The notes under the pieces are model-generated. The model did not search any database. It had not been told where the DNA came from and saw nothing but the letters and a program-made list of their open reading frames with translations. The position numbers and the translations under genes were made by a program. Shown here one piece after another: positions 22,642-34,639 of a stretch of DNA of 64,000 bases. The first letter of the stretch is position 1. Each line of letters begins with the position of its first letter. The stretch comes from Lomentospora prolificans (taxonomy: Eukaryota; Ascomycota; Sordariomycetes; Microascales; Microascaceae): positions 1,116,001 to 1,180,000 of the forward strand of contig JARFXM010000006.1 of assembly GCA_029532625.1 (NCBI GenBank). Reading direction: 5' to 3'.

Positions 22642-23973
22642 ATGGCTAGTATCGACCGCTACAGACCCCCTAGGGAGGGCTACCAGCCGCCCGCCATCCC
22701 CCAGAATAACTCGCGATCTCCCACGCGCCGTCAAGACGTCCCTCCGCCAGCCCCTTCCCCGCCCACGCATTCTTCGAGGACGTCGCCACCAAAAAAAAGA
22801 GATGCACAGTCGCCAGCTCCTTCGGCGCCAGAAACACCCGGGCCTCATCCCGCGAATCAGTGGTTCTTTACGTCTGAAGAAGTCTTAAGCACGCCGTCTA
22901 TTCTCGATGGCCTGCAGCCCGCCGAGGAGCGGTTGCGGCGCGCCAAGGGCGTGAACTTCATCTATCAGGCCGGGGTGCTACTAGACTTGCCGCAAATCAC
23001 CCTCTGGGTTGCCGGGGTGTTTTTCCACCGCTTTTACATGCGATACAGCATGGTGGAGGAGAGGAGCGGTATACATCACTACGTAAGGAGATTTTATGTT
23101 CTTTTTCTAAACCTGAGCGGCACCTAAGGCTAACTTACCCAGAACATCGCTGCTACTGCCCTGTTCCTCGCCAACAAAACCGAAGAGAACTGCCGGAAGA
23201 CAAAAGACATCATCATCGCCGTCGCCAAGGTCGCTCAGAAGAACTCCCGTCTTATTATCGACGAGCAGAGCAAGGAATACTGGCGCTGGAGGGACAGTAT
23301 CCTCATGTATGAGGAACTTATGCTAGAGCTTCTCACCTTCGACCTCATGGTTGACAACCCGTATCACCGTCTTTTTGAAGTCCTTGGACAACTCGATTTG
23401 GCCCATAATAAGACACTCCGGCAATCGGCCTGGACTTTCTGTAACGATGCGTGCCTCACGGCCCTCCCTCTACTCATGGAAGCCCGCGACATCGCGATAA
23501 GCGCCATCTTCTTCGCCAGTGCGCATACAATGCAGCAGATTGACGACGTCAATACCGAGCCTTGGTGGCGATTTCTCAATGGGGATGAAAGCCGATGCGT
23601 TCGCGCCATCGAAGTTATGAGGCAGTTCTATACAGAGAACCCTCTTAAGAAGCAGAATCCTTCTCTGCCTTCCCCCGCGTTCCTCCTCGAAAACACACGG
23701 AGAAGAGGAGAAATCCCACCAAGCCAGACGCCCCCCCACGTGGCCACACCCATGGCCGACCGGTATACACAGAGCCCCAGGCCCCATGCGAACGGCGGCG
23801 CCCGGGGTACTTCTGAGTCGAGTCAGCTAGCCGCAAGTCACAGGCTCAACGGTAACGGCTCCTCCACATCCGCGAAGAGAAAGGGAATAGATTCGGACGG
23901 CGAGTCTGAAGGCCGCGCCTCGAAACGGCCTCGGTCGTCTGAAGACGAGGAGGGCGAGGTTCCCGATTCGTAA
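22642..23973 (+). CDS. Transcription-type cyclin (Cdk9/CTDK-I partner class)
   Basis: Predicted regulatory subunit of a kinase that phosphorylates the RNA polymerase II C-terminal domain (cyclin T/K, Pch1 or Ctk2 class). Two exons, 22642-23082 and 23143-23973, code 423 aa. The first cyclin box starts at about residue 75: QWFFTSEEVLSTPSILDGL, then KGVNFIYQAG, LPQITLWVAGVFFHRFYMRY and, across the splice, NIAATALFLANKTEE. The second box includes LMLELLTFDLMVDNPY. The N-terminus is Pro/Ser-rich and the tail is basic then acidic (KRPRSSEDEEGE), likely nuclear. Whether the partner is Cdk9 or the CTDK-I kinase cannot be decided from the sequence alone. The ATG at 22642 (MASIDRYRPP) is the first in frame. 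Confidence 0.88.
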
Positions 23974-24807
23974 CAGTCATGGCTGAGCACCCATCTCACC
24001 AGACCAATAATATTAATGAGTGATCCATGAGCAGAGAGGAACGGCCAAGAATGGACAAGAATAGCGGCTTTTAACGTGGTACATTGATACCTTTTCTTCA
24101 ACCCCAATATTTATGAACTTATCTGTACGCTTATGGCAAAGTGGGACCCAAAGGTTAATCGGCGGTGGCGTTTTTCGGAATCAAGATGGACTTGTGACGA
24201 AGTCCCGAAATGCTTTCATATTCTTTTCTTATAAACATTTCCTCTTTTTCCTATCTTTTCTCCAGTCTCCCTGGTGATCTCTTTGCGTTAACTCTTTTGC
24301 TCCTCTCTTCCCTCCCTCATCCATATGTTTTCCTGTCTCACTCGCAGGTTTGAGACGGCTTGCAAGCGTTGTTTCTCCTGACTGTACCACCTGTATATAC
24401 TAACAAGACAGGCGCGGAGTCCGCCCGCAAGTATTTAATATTTTTATGCTTGGGCGACAGAGGAGAGACACAGGAGGGCTTCTTCAGAGGAGAATGGCAG
24501 CAATTTTGAAACTCTGCCCATGTAAATAGCCAAGCCTTCGAAGTTGAGTCTTGATAGCGGGCTTGGTTCGGTTCAATATACATACAGCATACTAGCGAGT
24601 TCGCGGTGGATAACCGCATTTTGCACAGCACCAAAGTGAGGAATGCAGACGGTATTAGCATTGGCAATGAAGAGAGGGAACATGAAAAAAAAAAAAAAAA
24701 AAAAAAATAAAAAAACCGTTAATCGCATCTAAAAACACCAGTTCATATTCAACCCAGACTTCGCGAGAACGTCCCTTAAACACAAGACACCGCCGTCCAA
24801 ATTTCCC
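23974..24807. other. Intergenic, convergent 3' flanks of the cyclin gene and PYC
   Basis: Two converging genes end here. It contains an A23-T-A7 run (24685-24715), just downstream of PYC. No gene is recognised. Confidence 0.6.
24685..24715. repeat. A23 T A7 homopolymer tract
   Basis: A run of 23 A, one T and 7 A lies about 95 bp beyond the PYC stop. On the PYC strand this is a T-rich tract, a plausible downstream 3'-end element. Confidence 0.7.
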
Positions 24808-27800
24808 TTATTTGATAATCCTGCACACCAAATCAGAGCCATCCACCGAGTCACCTTCCTTGACCGAAAGTCCTGAAACCTTTCCGTTGTGAGGTGCTGA
24901 GATCACCATTTCCTGGTTCCGGTTAGTAAGTGTGTGTGTGATTGTGTGTACGGAAATAAGAAACATACCATCTTCATGGCGCTGAGAACCGCCAGGGGGT
25001 CGCCCTTCTTAACATCGGATCCTTCGTGAACCCTCAGCTCCACAAGTACACCAGCCATAGGAGCGCCGACCTGGCTGCTGTCACCAGGATCGGCCTTGGG
25101 CCGGCTAATGTTCTCAACCGCGGCCGCCCTATCTTCAACGGTGACCTGTCGTACTTCACCATTCATCTCGTAGAAAACCTCCCTCATACCGGTGTTATCG
25201 CTAAGAGGACCGACAGCAAGAAGCTTAAGGATGAGCACTTTGCCCTTTTCGAGTTCAACATGGAACTCCTCACCGATGTCGGGCTTGGAGAGGAAGTACT
25301 TGGTGGGAAGGACGGATAGATCACCGAACCTGGTCGTGAACTTCTTGTAGTCCTCAAACACCTTCGGATACATGATGTAAGAGGCAATGTCACAGTCGGT
25401 AACCTTGCCGTACTTCTTAGAAAGCTCGCGCTTGACCTTAGTGAAGTCGACGGGGTCGAGGGAGAGGCCGGGACGAGCGTCCAACTTGCGACGGCCACGG
25501 AGAGCGTCGGTTCGGAGAGGCTCGGGGAATCCGCCGTAGGGCTGACCCATCATGCCCTCGAAGAATTCAAGAACAGAGCCGGGGAAGTCGAGCTGAGAGG
25601 CCCTAGCCTTGACATCCTCAGGGCCAAGCTTATTGGAGACCATGAACTGCGCAAGATCACCAACAACCTTGGACGTAGGAGTGACCTTGACAATGTCACC
25701 AAGGAGTGCGTTTGCCTGCTCGTACGCCTTCTTGGTCTCCGCCCACTGAGATCCGAGACCAAGCTGAGAGGCCTGGAACATCATGTTGGTGAGCTGACCA
25801 CCAGGAATTTCGTGCTCGTATACCTCCGGGTCTGGGCCGGTGAGGTGGGCCTCGAAAGGCGAGTAGAGAAGACGGAGCTGGGCCCAATACTGGTCGATGG
25901 CGCGGATGTGGCGGACAGATAGGTCAGGCTGCAACTCGCTCCCCTCAAGAGAGGCAAGAATGGCGTTAAGGCTAGGTTGCGAAGTCATGCCGGACAAGCT
26001 GTCGGTGGCAGCGTCAACAACATCAGCACCGGCCTTAGCGCAGGCGACCATGGAAGCGACACCAGTACCAGCGGAGTCGTGGGTATGGACGTGAATAGGC
26101 AGGTCGGGGTACTTCTCACGGATAGAGCCAATCAAGAGGGTAGCGGCATGGGGCTTGAGCACGCCAGCCATATCCTTGATGCCAAGAACGTGAATGTCGA
26201 GCTCAACAAGCTTATCAACGAGTTCGAGGTAGTACTGGAGGTTGTACTTCTTTCCCGGGTTAAGCATGTCACCGCTGTAGCAGACGGTTCCCTCAACGAC
26301 ACCACCGGCCTTATGGACAGCCTTAATACCGACCTCGAGCTGGTTGATATCGTTGAGAGCATCGAAGACTCGGAAGATATCGACACCATTCTTCTTAGCC
26401 TGGTCAACAAAGTGGTCGATGGCATTGTCGGGAAGAGAGGCGTAGGCGACACCGTTGGCACCACGGAGAAGCATCTGGAAGGGAATGTTGGGTACAAGCT
26501 TTCGCATACGGCGGAGTCTGTCCCAGGGATCTTCGTAGAGGAAGCGCATGGCAACATCGAAGGTGGCTCCACCCCAGCACTCCAAAGAGTAAAGGTTGGC
26601 AAGAGCGTGGCTAGTCTCCTTAGCAATATTGAGGAGATCAACGGTACGAACTCGGGTGGCCAGGAGAGACTGGTGGGCATCACGCCAAGTGGTGTCCATG
26701 ATCATGCAACCCTTGTTGGCCCTGACAGCCTTGGCAAAAGCCTTGGGGCCTTGCTCGAGAATGATCTGGCGCATACCCTGCTTGCTGGGCTCGCTGATAT
26801 CGATCTTGTTGCCCGACTCGTCGGTGAGCTCAGGAAGGATGATCTCACCCTTGAACTTGGGCTCACCAACTTGGCCCTTGATGCTGCTGCCGTTGACGGC
26901 GACGTCACCAAGATATCCAAGAAGCTTCTGTGCACGGTTTTGGCTGCCAATGAGGTCGAAGAGCGAGGGTGTATCATCAATAAATGTCGTCCAGCAGTTA
27001 CCGCTAATGAAGGTGGGGTTGGTGAGGAGGGAGGCAAGGAAAGGGATGTTGGTCTTGACACCACGAATACGGAATTCGACGAGCGCTCGAAGCATCTTCC
27101 GCCTAGCAATTTCGTAGGAGGAGCCATGACAGGTACACTTGACCAACATGGAATCGTAGTGAGGAGTAATAACGGCACCGGCAAAGCCGTTGCCACCATC
27201 GAGACGGACACCGTTGCCACCAGCAGATCGGTAGACTTCGATCTTTCCCGTATCAGGCTGGAAGCCCTTGGCGGGGTCCTCGGTGGTGATACGGCACTGA
27301 ATAGCGAAACCTCGCGTAGTAATGGTTTCCTGGGTGAGGCCGAGCTGCTGGAGAGTGGCACCAGCGGCGATCTGAATCTGGGCGGCTACGATATCGATAC
27401 CAGTAATCTCTTCGGTGATGGTGTGCTCGACCTGGATACGAGGGTTGATCTCGATGAAGTAGTATCGGTTCTGCTGATCAACCAAGAACTCGGCAGTACC
27501 AGCATTGCGGTAGTTGACGGACTTGGCCAACCTGACCGCGTCGGCCAAGATAGAATCTCGGACGTTGACGGGGAGATCCTTGGCGGGGGCAATCTCGACG
27601 ACCTTCTGGTGCCTGCGCTGGACTGAGCAGTCACGCTCGTAGAGGTGAATAATGTTGCCGTAGTTGTCACCGAGAAGCTGGACCTCGATATGCTTAGGCT
27701 TATCAAGGAAGCGCTCAACGAAGACGGTACCATTACCGAAAGCGGACTTGGCCTCGGAAGTGGCTCGGTCGAAGGATTCCTTGAGGTCCTTCTCCTCGCG

Positions 27801-28202
27801 GACAACTCTCATACCGCGACCACCACCGCCATAAGCGGCCTTGATGATGATGGGGAATCCGTAGGTGTCGGTAAAGCTCTTGACAGCCTCGAAAGTCTCA
27901 ACGGCGCCCTCCGTACCAGGGACGACGGGGACGTTAGCCGCGATCGCGAGCTTTCGGGCCGAGACCTTGTCGCCGAGAGCATTGATGACCTCCGGAGGGG
28001 GTCCGACGAACTAAAGTGTGGCATCCATGTGAGCGACGCTGGGACGGAATGAATAGATTAGGTGCAGCGGTTGAAACCTACCACAATGCCCGCATCTTCA
28101 ACCTTCTTGGCGAATTCGGCATTCTCCGAGAGAAAACCGTAGCCTGCGCGCGAAATAAAAGGTTAGCGTGGTCGTCGCTCTGAGCTATATTTCCGTGCGG
28201 AA

Positions 28203-28233
<31 letters not shown>

Positions 28234-29199
28234 ATCTTCATAAGGCCGAAAGTGTCGTGACAAAACCAAGGCAGAAAGCGACACAGAATCGCGGTGGAAA
28301 GGAAGGCGCAGAGATTGGTACTGTGAGGGTTTGGAGGGGAAACAAACCAGGGTGAATCATGTTGGCACCATGCTCGAGAGCAATCTTAATGATCTCATCG
28401 CCAGCGAGATAGGCACCTACAGGGGTGTACTGGCCGCGCTTGCCAATGACATAAGCCTCATCGGCCTCTATAGAAACGCGTTAATTACAGAACTAAACCC
28501 CAACGGAAGGCGGGATTTTTCCGACTTACTCTGCCTGTGCATGCTAAGGCGGTCTTCATAACTGGGTGGGGTTAGCAAAAAAGCGTCCGAGACGTTGTCC
28601 TCGGAATCGAACTAGAGAAGGTAGTTACCTGAAAACCGCAATAGTGTGCAGTGAAAGTTCGTGGGCCTGTGCAAAAAGCTACTTTAGTCTCTGAATTCCA
28701 ATTGAAAACTGTGAGGGCATAATGGGAAAGGAAGCGTAGCCACGACAAGCCACAACTAGGATTCAAGTATCCACTTACAGTTCTGAAGATCTATTTGTTT
28801 AGGAAAAAAAAAGTGAGCGTCATTACCAAAAGAATAGAAGCTCAAAAGATCACCACCAAGGGCAAGGGCTAAGGGAGTCATACACGAATAGCTAAGGAGA
28901 CCTGTTAGCAACGCGCCTTGGTGATTCTAGCCTCTGGGAACCAAAATGGGGTAAACTTACGAATTTCACCTCGGTTGGCAACTGCGAACCATAATAAAGC
29001 AATTAGCATACAACCCAGCGCCAATTGGACTCGAGCGAGCGCCGAAAGCCCGTGAGAGCTTACCCAAGATCTTCTTCACTTGCATAATGCTAGAGTTGGC
29101 CCGGATGTGGTGGACCGTCTGGGTCTCCTTAACCTCATCCTCCTCATCGTCGAAGACATCGTTGAAGGTAATGTCAGTCTGGGGAGGGGCGTGATCCAT
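24808..29199 (-). CDS. PYC: Pyruvate carboxylase
   Basis: Biotin enzyme that converts pyruvate, bicarbonate and ATP to oxaloacetate; in most fungi it is cytosolic, and no targeting sequence is seen here. Ten exons read in consistent phase: 29064-29199, 28961-28981, 28884-28891, 28779-28790, 28629-28666, 28530-28561, 28348-28467, 28082-28143, 24969-28010 and 24808-24912, total 1191 aa. The biotin carboxylase part includes KKILVANRGEIPIR, HTIAVFSYEDR, the Gly-rich ATP loop KAAYGGGGRGMR and HIEVQLLGDNYGN. The carboxyltransferase part includes DTTWRDAHQSLLATR and IFRVFDALND. The biotin motif AMKM is split from the rest of the biotinyl domain by the last intron. Introns are 56-112 nt except one of 204 nt. 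Confidence 0.96.
28203..28230. repeat. (AT)14 microsatellite inside a PYC intron
   Basis: About 14 AT dinucleotides lie in the 204-nt intron (28144-28347), the longest intron of PYC. Repeat-number changes would not alter the protein. Confidence 0.85.
28779..28981 (-). other. PYC: PYC microexon cluster (21, 8 and 12 nt)
   Basis: Three consecutive exons of 21, 8 and 12 nt (28961-28981, 28884-28891, 28779-28790) encode VANRGEI-PIR-IFRT. Each has GT and AG borders (GTAAGT, GTATGA, GTAAGT donors). The 8-nt exon shifts the frame, so skipping it alone would break the protein. Two more small exons (38 and 32 nt) follow. Confidence 0.85.
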
Positions 29200-29405
29200 T
29201 GTGAAGGTAGGAGCGACCGAACTCGAACTTAGGGGGAGGAATTGGGTTCTGTCGAGAGGGTAGAGGGTTGATCGAGAAGAGGGAAGAAGGGTGAAGGCAA
29301 GAGCTTGGGAGTCGGCGAAGATATGTACTTGCGGCGAGAGGTGAGCGAACGGTGATTCACCCCAAGCAGCCAAGGCAAGTCAAAGACGGTGAGACCGGTC
29401 CGGCT

Positions 29406-29417
29406 ATTGGTTATTGG
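29406..29417 (-). promoter_or_regulatory. Tandem CCAAT boxes in the PYC promoter
   Basis: Two ATTGG pentamers (29406-29410 and 29413-29417) give two CCAAT boxes on the PYC coding strand, about 207-218 bp upstream of its ATG. A spacing of 7 bp places them close together. Control by the CCAAT-binding complex is inferred. Confidence 0.5.
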
Positions 29418-29882
29418 CTAGATGACGGTGCCGCAGATTAAACTCCGTAAGAGTAATGGTAATCCCACGCTTTGTGAATGGTTAGATAGTGGGGTCGCGC
29501 TAAGTAACAGGGGAGGGAATTCGAGTTGAGGTTGCAGGAGGTTCTGATTTCCAAGTGACCAATGCTCGGTGCAGTGATTTACATGTAAGAGGTATCGTTG
29601 CTATGGTGGAGTGGTAGTGGAGTACAACGTGTAAAGGTAAAAGGGTAATGGTGCTGAACGTTTGTGTAGCTGGGTGAATCGGTTCCTTGGGGGAGGGGGG
29701 CAATTGGAAACGCTCCACTGCTTGGGGTGGGAGAGTATGAGGGGCATGACCTAGCCTGGAGCTTGAGGTATGGAGTCTACGATGTACGCGAGAAAGCGTC
29801 TATGCTACAGGTAGAGGGGTGGGAGAAGAGAAGCAGGAGGGGTGGAGGAAATGGCGCAGATGGTATGTACAAGATAATAGTC

Positions 29883-29910
29883 GGGGGGGGGGGGGGGGGG
29901 GGGGGGGGGG
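29883..29910. repeat. G28 homopolymer
   Basis: An uninterrupted run of 28 G lies about 690 bp upstream of the PYC start codon. On the minus (PYC sense) strand it is C28. It can form G-quadruplex DNA, and its length is likely to vary between reads and strains. Confidence 0.85.
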
Positions 29911-32900
29911 CGTGCGTTCAGCCGCCGAGGGGCGAAAAGATTGCTGATCAACGATAAGTGAATTGCAGTAAGTCGAGGAAAGTACACACCTGACCAGAGT
30001 CAATTGGCGAAGAGAGATCAATGTGAGCCAAGCACAAACAACGTAGGTTTCGCCTTCCTACTCGTCTTCCAATCGACTGATCCAGGAGCCGATCCACGAC
30101 AGAAACCGTTAAAGACCTCAGTCCTCGCCGAGGAAGGAGCCAGCTGCTGTTTCGTTATTTCCTTCTCTCGGCGTTCCCTTGTCTAGCTTTGACGTGGCGG
30201 GGTGCTGCGGTTCGTAGGTGGACGGTGGTTGTCCAAGAAACTGTTGAGCCGAGACTTGACACAAGACTGAGGCTGGGGAATGTCGGCCAAGACTAGGATT
30301 GCGAAGATTGCAATTCAACGAGACTAAATTGAAGGGAAAGGAGAGACAGAAGCAGATAAGTGATCGGATCGGGGGAAGGGGAATTATGTATTCGGAATGA
30401 TATCAAATCTACTACTGCCGTTGAAGCTTCTAGTGGCCGGAGCTTCGATCCAGAGCACAAAGCCTGGGGTGGCTAAGAATCCAGCCAATTGTATGCGTTT
30501 CTTTTCATATTTTTCTTCAGGATGCATAAGAGCACCACCCACCGCCAACTGCGCCCGACGCCGAATAATGACAAGAAAAATAATAGGTAAATAGCGAAGC
30601 TCTCTTTGCATCAGAGCTGGCTGGCATAAGCCATCAGCACTATCCTAAAGATCCTGTAGCCGCAGAATGCCGAATCTGTTGTGGGGGGGGGGGGAGCCAT
30701 CATATCCTGGCCGTTCTCTTTCTTTCCTTCTTTCCTACTTTTTTTTCTTCTCCAAAGCGATCTCGCAGCTGGTACCCGTGCACCAATCACTCCGCCGTAG
30801 CGCCATGGCGCCGCATCTTGCTGGACGGTCCGGCTCCCATGATGCAGTAGTTGTACGCTTCCTCCGTCCATAGATGATGAATGACGGGGGGATCGGTGAC
30901 AGCCATCCTCTGGGCTAGCTCGAGAATTTCCCTCCTTAAGCCAGGAAATAGGCTGAGCTAGCTTGGTGCGCTTTGTCGCGGCAAAATCGAAAATAAAATC
31001 GAGTAGGATTGTAGGAGCATCAGCAGAGGGGACAAAAACATTGCTCAATTCACACGTCTGAACCAGGGGAGCAGGGGGTTTGGGTCTTCGGATCCATTGC
31101 TGGCTGCAGTACCCCACCCTCAAAAGCTCACACTCCCAAGTCGCCCCAGAGAGATGCGGTCCCTCTATTCGCTGGTGTCTCTTTGCATGTCAAGCAGAAG
31201 GAAAAGGAAAGGCAGAGACTAACCACCCGCCCCTGGCCTGTATGACCAAGGACAGCTCCAAGAGGGGACGAGGAGCACATGGGCAAGCTGCATCCAACCT
31301 GCAGCGCAACCCTTGCAAGCGCTCGTGCTGGACAGCTTCCGAATCCCCAGCAGCGTGCGGCAAGCCACGCAGAACTTGCTTGTTGACGCTGGCCACCCCC
31401 GTCAAAGATACCATTACAGAATATAAATCCAATACGAGTAGGTATGAAGTAATTGGAAATGCCGGCGACGTAACATGATACACAAAACCGCTCTTTCTGC
31501 ACGACCAGCTGTTTCGCCTGTCTCTGACCAGGAATGAGACTCCTTGAGCAGTAGAATTGATGGATGGATGTGGATAGACGATGGCGCCCGCAGCTTATGA
31601 TCTTGCGTCGGCGTGGGGAGTACCAGTACGATAGGCACTTGCATCAAAAGGCTAGCATTGTTCGAAAAAGAAGGTTGCCCGCGGAATATGTTTTCCGTGC
31701 GCGGCGAGTATTAGATTAACTAACGAGATTGATTTCCCGGATTAACCCAAAGTGCAGCAGCATACGACGTGTGAGGATAGGTCATAATCCAGCTCCCTGG
31801 ATCTGTGGTACGGACGGCACAGATGAACAGGGCTGGGCGGGCTGGGCAACTACCTGGATGCTGGCTATGTTGACTATCCGCCTTCCGGACTCCAAGTCCG
31901 CACACTGGCGTGTTTACATGTATTAATTGTCTCAACCGATCTCGAAGCCACGCCACCGGTGGCCGTTACAAGCCTGCAAACCGCCGGGCCAGCCAGCCTA
32001 CTGACAGGCGGGGGCCAAAAAGAGTGACACCCACCGATCGAGATAAGCATCCGGGGATAACAATGCGCCGAGCAAAACCCACATTGTGGTGTTCAAAGTT
32101 ATCCGTGGAATGTATTGAGAATGGCGGTAAGAGCGACACAAACAAAAACCCCATATTTATTCGAGTCCGTTTCCAACGAAGAGCTAATAAAGTCCCGTCC
32201 TCTCGGTAGTATGCAGCTAGATTTGGTTGGGCAAATCAAGCCTCAATACTGGAAATAGCCTAGAAAGTGTCCACATGCCCGAAAACGGGACAGCGAAACA
32301 GCAACACAAGTACTTGTAATATCCAAGAAGAAAAAGAAGGAATTGGCTGGAGGTATGCCGATTCCGTTTGTCCACTGCAGCGCAGCGCCCCATTCCCAAA
32401 ATTCCTCAAATCCTAATCTAATCCTTCACTGGCGTCGCCAAATAAGGCGAACGCCGAGGCAGGAGTCATCAGCCAGTTAACGAGGCACGGGGAAACATTG
32501 AGCGTAGCGCGGGGGTTCAGAGCCACCCCGCGCTTGCATTTCGGTGCTGTCATTGAATGTATCATTGTAACCCTGGCTGACCCCTCCAGGTTCTGACCTG
32601 TGCCCCAAGCGCTGCCCACTGAAACGGGTGCTGGTCTTGGTGTAAATCCGGTTGACCCTTGCACGGCGCACCCCGGTCCATAAACCTTCCATGGAAATAC
32701 ATAATATTGGTAGCTCACCTATGGTCTGGGGCCAGGGGTTCCAAGGATCAGAATTTGGTTCGTGCGTCCAAAATCGGTGAGGTAATACCGAATGCCTCGT
32801 AATTTCGAGCAAACCACCCGGAAAGCATTCCTTGCTAGAGCCCCATCTGACGGTTTCAACTGAGGAACTGCGGGGAGGCCAAGGCCACTGACGAGAGGCA

Positions 32901-34614
32901 CCTAATACGGAGTAGCCAGCCTCGTACATACATACGGGACACCCATTGCCGCCAGCCAGTGGCCCCTTTCCGTGTGACCCCCCAGTGACCCGATTCCAAC
33001 GTCTGAGCGAGAACCGTTCATGTGAACTGGCAAAAAAAAAAATTTGACTTGTTAGGACTGTCACCCACGCAGATTAACTGTCGTAAACAGTTTTCCCATC
33101 TTGGTAAAGCCCGTTGGGAAAAATCCGAAAAGGCAATCGCTAAGTGGGGAGCCTCCAGTGGATAAGGATAGACATGAAAGAAGGGGGGAAAGGAAGAAGA
33201 AGAAGCAAGTTAACTAAGCAGCATGTGTGGTCAATTAAGAAGCATGTGGCCTTCCGTCTTCCGTGGATCGTGGATGTTTGAGATCCCTATAGGGCCTCCA
33301 CCAGACAAGGTATGAAGCTGAGACACACCGAGTGCCGGCCACGGCCGCTCACTCTCAACCGCCTGGAAGTTGATGGTGGCGAAAGATAGGCCCAAACTGG
33401 ATCCCGGACAAGCTTCGCAACCAAGAAAGAGGCTCAAACTAGGAACAGGCACGCCAACGGCTTGTGATTCAACCTCCGGGTAGTTACTTTTCACAGGTTA
33501 CAGCAGATGCAACACGCAGGGAAAGCCAGCCAAGCAATAGAGGGGTCGCTTTGATGCACACCTCACCGGCTAACGTATTAGTTAGGGACCACTGGGGAAG
33601 AAAAAGAAAACAAAGAAAAACGATAGGAAAAAAAGGAAACAAAAACCGAAAGAAGAGGACAAGAGGAGATATGCACCAAGAGGAAATATGCTCTCCATTG
33701 AAACCCGAAACTCCCGACTCCGACCTCGGCTTTCTCAGTCCTCGCTTCGTAGGCACGTCGGCCCAAATGTTCCAAGCTTCTCTCGGGGGTGTCCGTCCGT
33801 CGGTGGAATTGTGAGGAAAGAAAATTTTTTTTCTTCTTTTTCCCTCTCTTCCTCGCCTCGTTTTCTTCTCATGGGGACACATGGTGTCATTCAGGGAACG
33901 TGTACCCATAAGCGTAGGGCTGTTGAGTCAGAGCTAAGTACGGCATCGACGACTTATCAATTCTTGACCCTCCCTCCTGCGCGATAAATGGGTGCGTGTG
34001 CGTATGTACCGTATGTACCAACAAGGGACTTGATCTTCTGATCCTCTTCCTCTTTTTCCCTCATAGATTGGTTTTTATAACGTCCAATCTTTTCCCCTTC
34101 TCGCATCCCCTTTTGCCACACGCTGAGCTCGCGCGTATGCAAGAATCACCTGTTGGATAAGATGGGATAATAGGAACGGGGCCGTAGTCACATCACAGAC
34201 CAGACCTCACTCCGCTCAAGGCGGATGTAAATATTATTGGTAAGGGCGTGCTAGTAGTGTCGCGGGTAACCGCGCCTATCAATTGGGGAGAGTAAAACAA
34301 AAAGGAATCCATGTCGACATGTGCGTTCCAGCATTCCGAGTGGTTTCAACCTTGGTGGAGATTTCATGCCTGTGGAACCTCTCCGTTTCTTTGCCCTCGG
34401 CCCCCCATTGCTTCTGCAAGAGCCAGAAAAAAAGGAGCCTCGACACTCTCTCCACGTTCCCACGTGCCGATGAGCTAGAAATGTGTGAAAGCGGGAGCCC
34501 AATTGCTCGGGTTTGAGACGCTGGCCGTACCCATAGCTACTTCTTCCCACTCAGATTCACCATCTTATCTTTTGAGGTCACAACTATCAAAGAGAGCTAA
34601 AATATACCTTCGTA

Positions 34615-34639
34615 TATATAATAATAATAATAATAATAA
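34615..34639. repeat. TAA/ATA trinucleotide microsatellite
   Basis: About seven copies of an ATA/TAA unit, followed by AT-rich AATAAAATGAAATAAAATAA-like sequence, within the gene-poor region. Confidence 0.8.

Noticed and set aside
25977..27626. 549-codon plus-strand open frame
   Set aside because: It is exactly antisense to the PYC main exon. GC-rich, codon-biased genes create such long antisense frames, and its sequence (for example runs of VDLDEVVSVLL) shows no family.
30611..31123. 170-codon minus-strand open frame
   Set aside because: Basic, low-complexity translation with no family-like segment; kept only as part of the intergenic region.
32477..33064. 195-codon minus-strand open frame in the gene-poor region
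   Set aside because: No recognisable domain, not bordered by convincing splice sites, and overlapped by similar frames in other phases.
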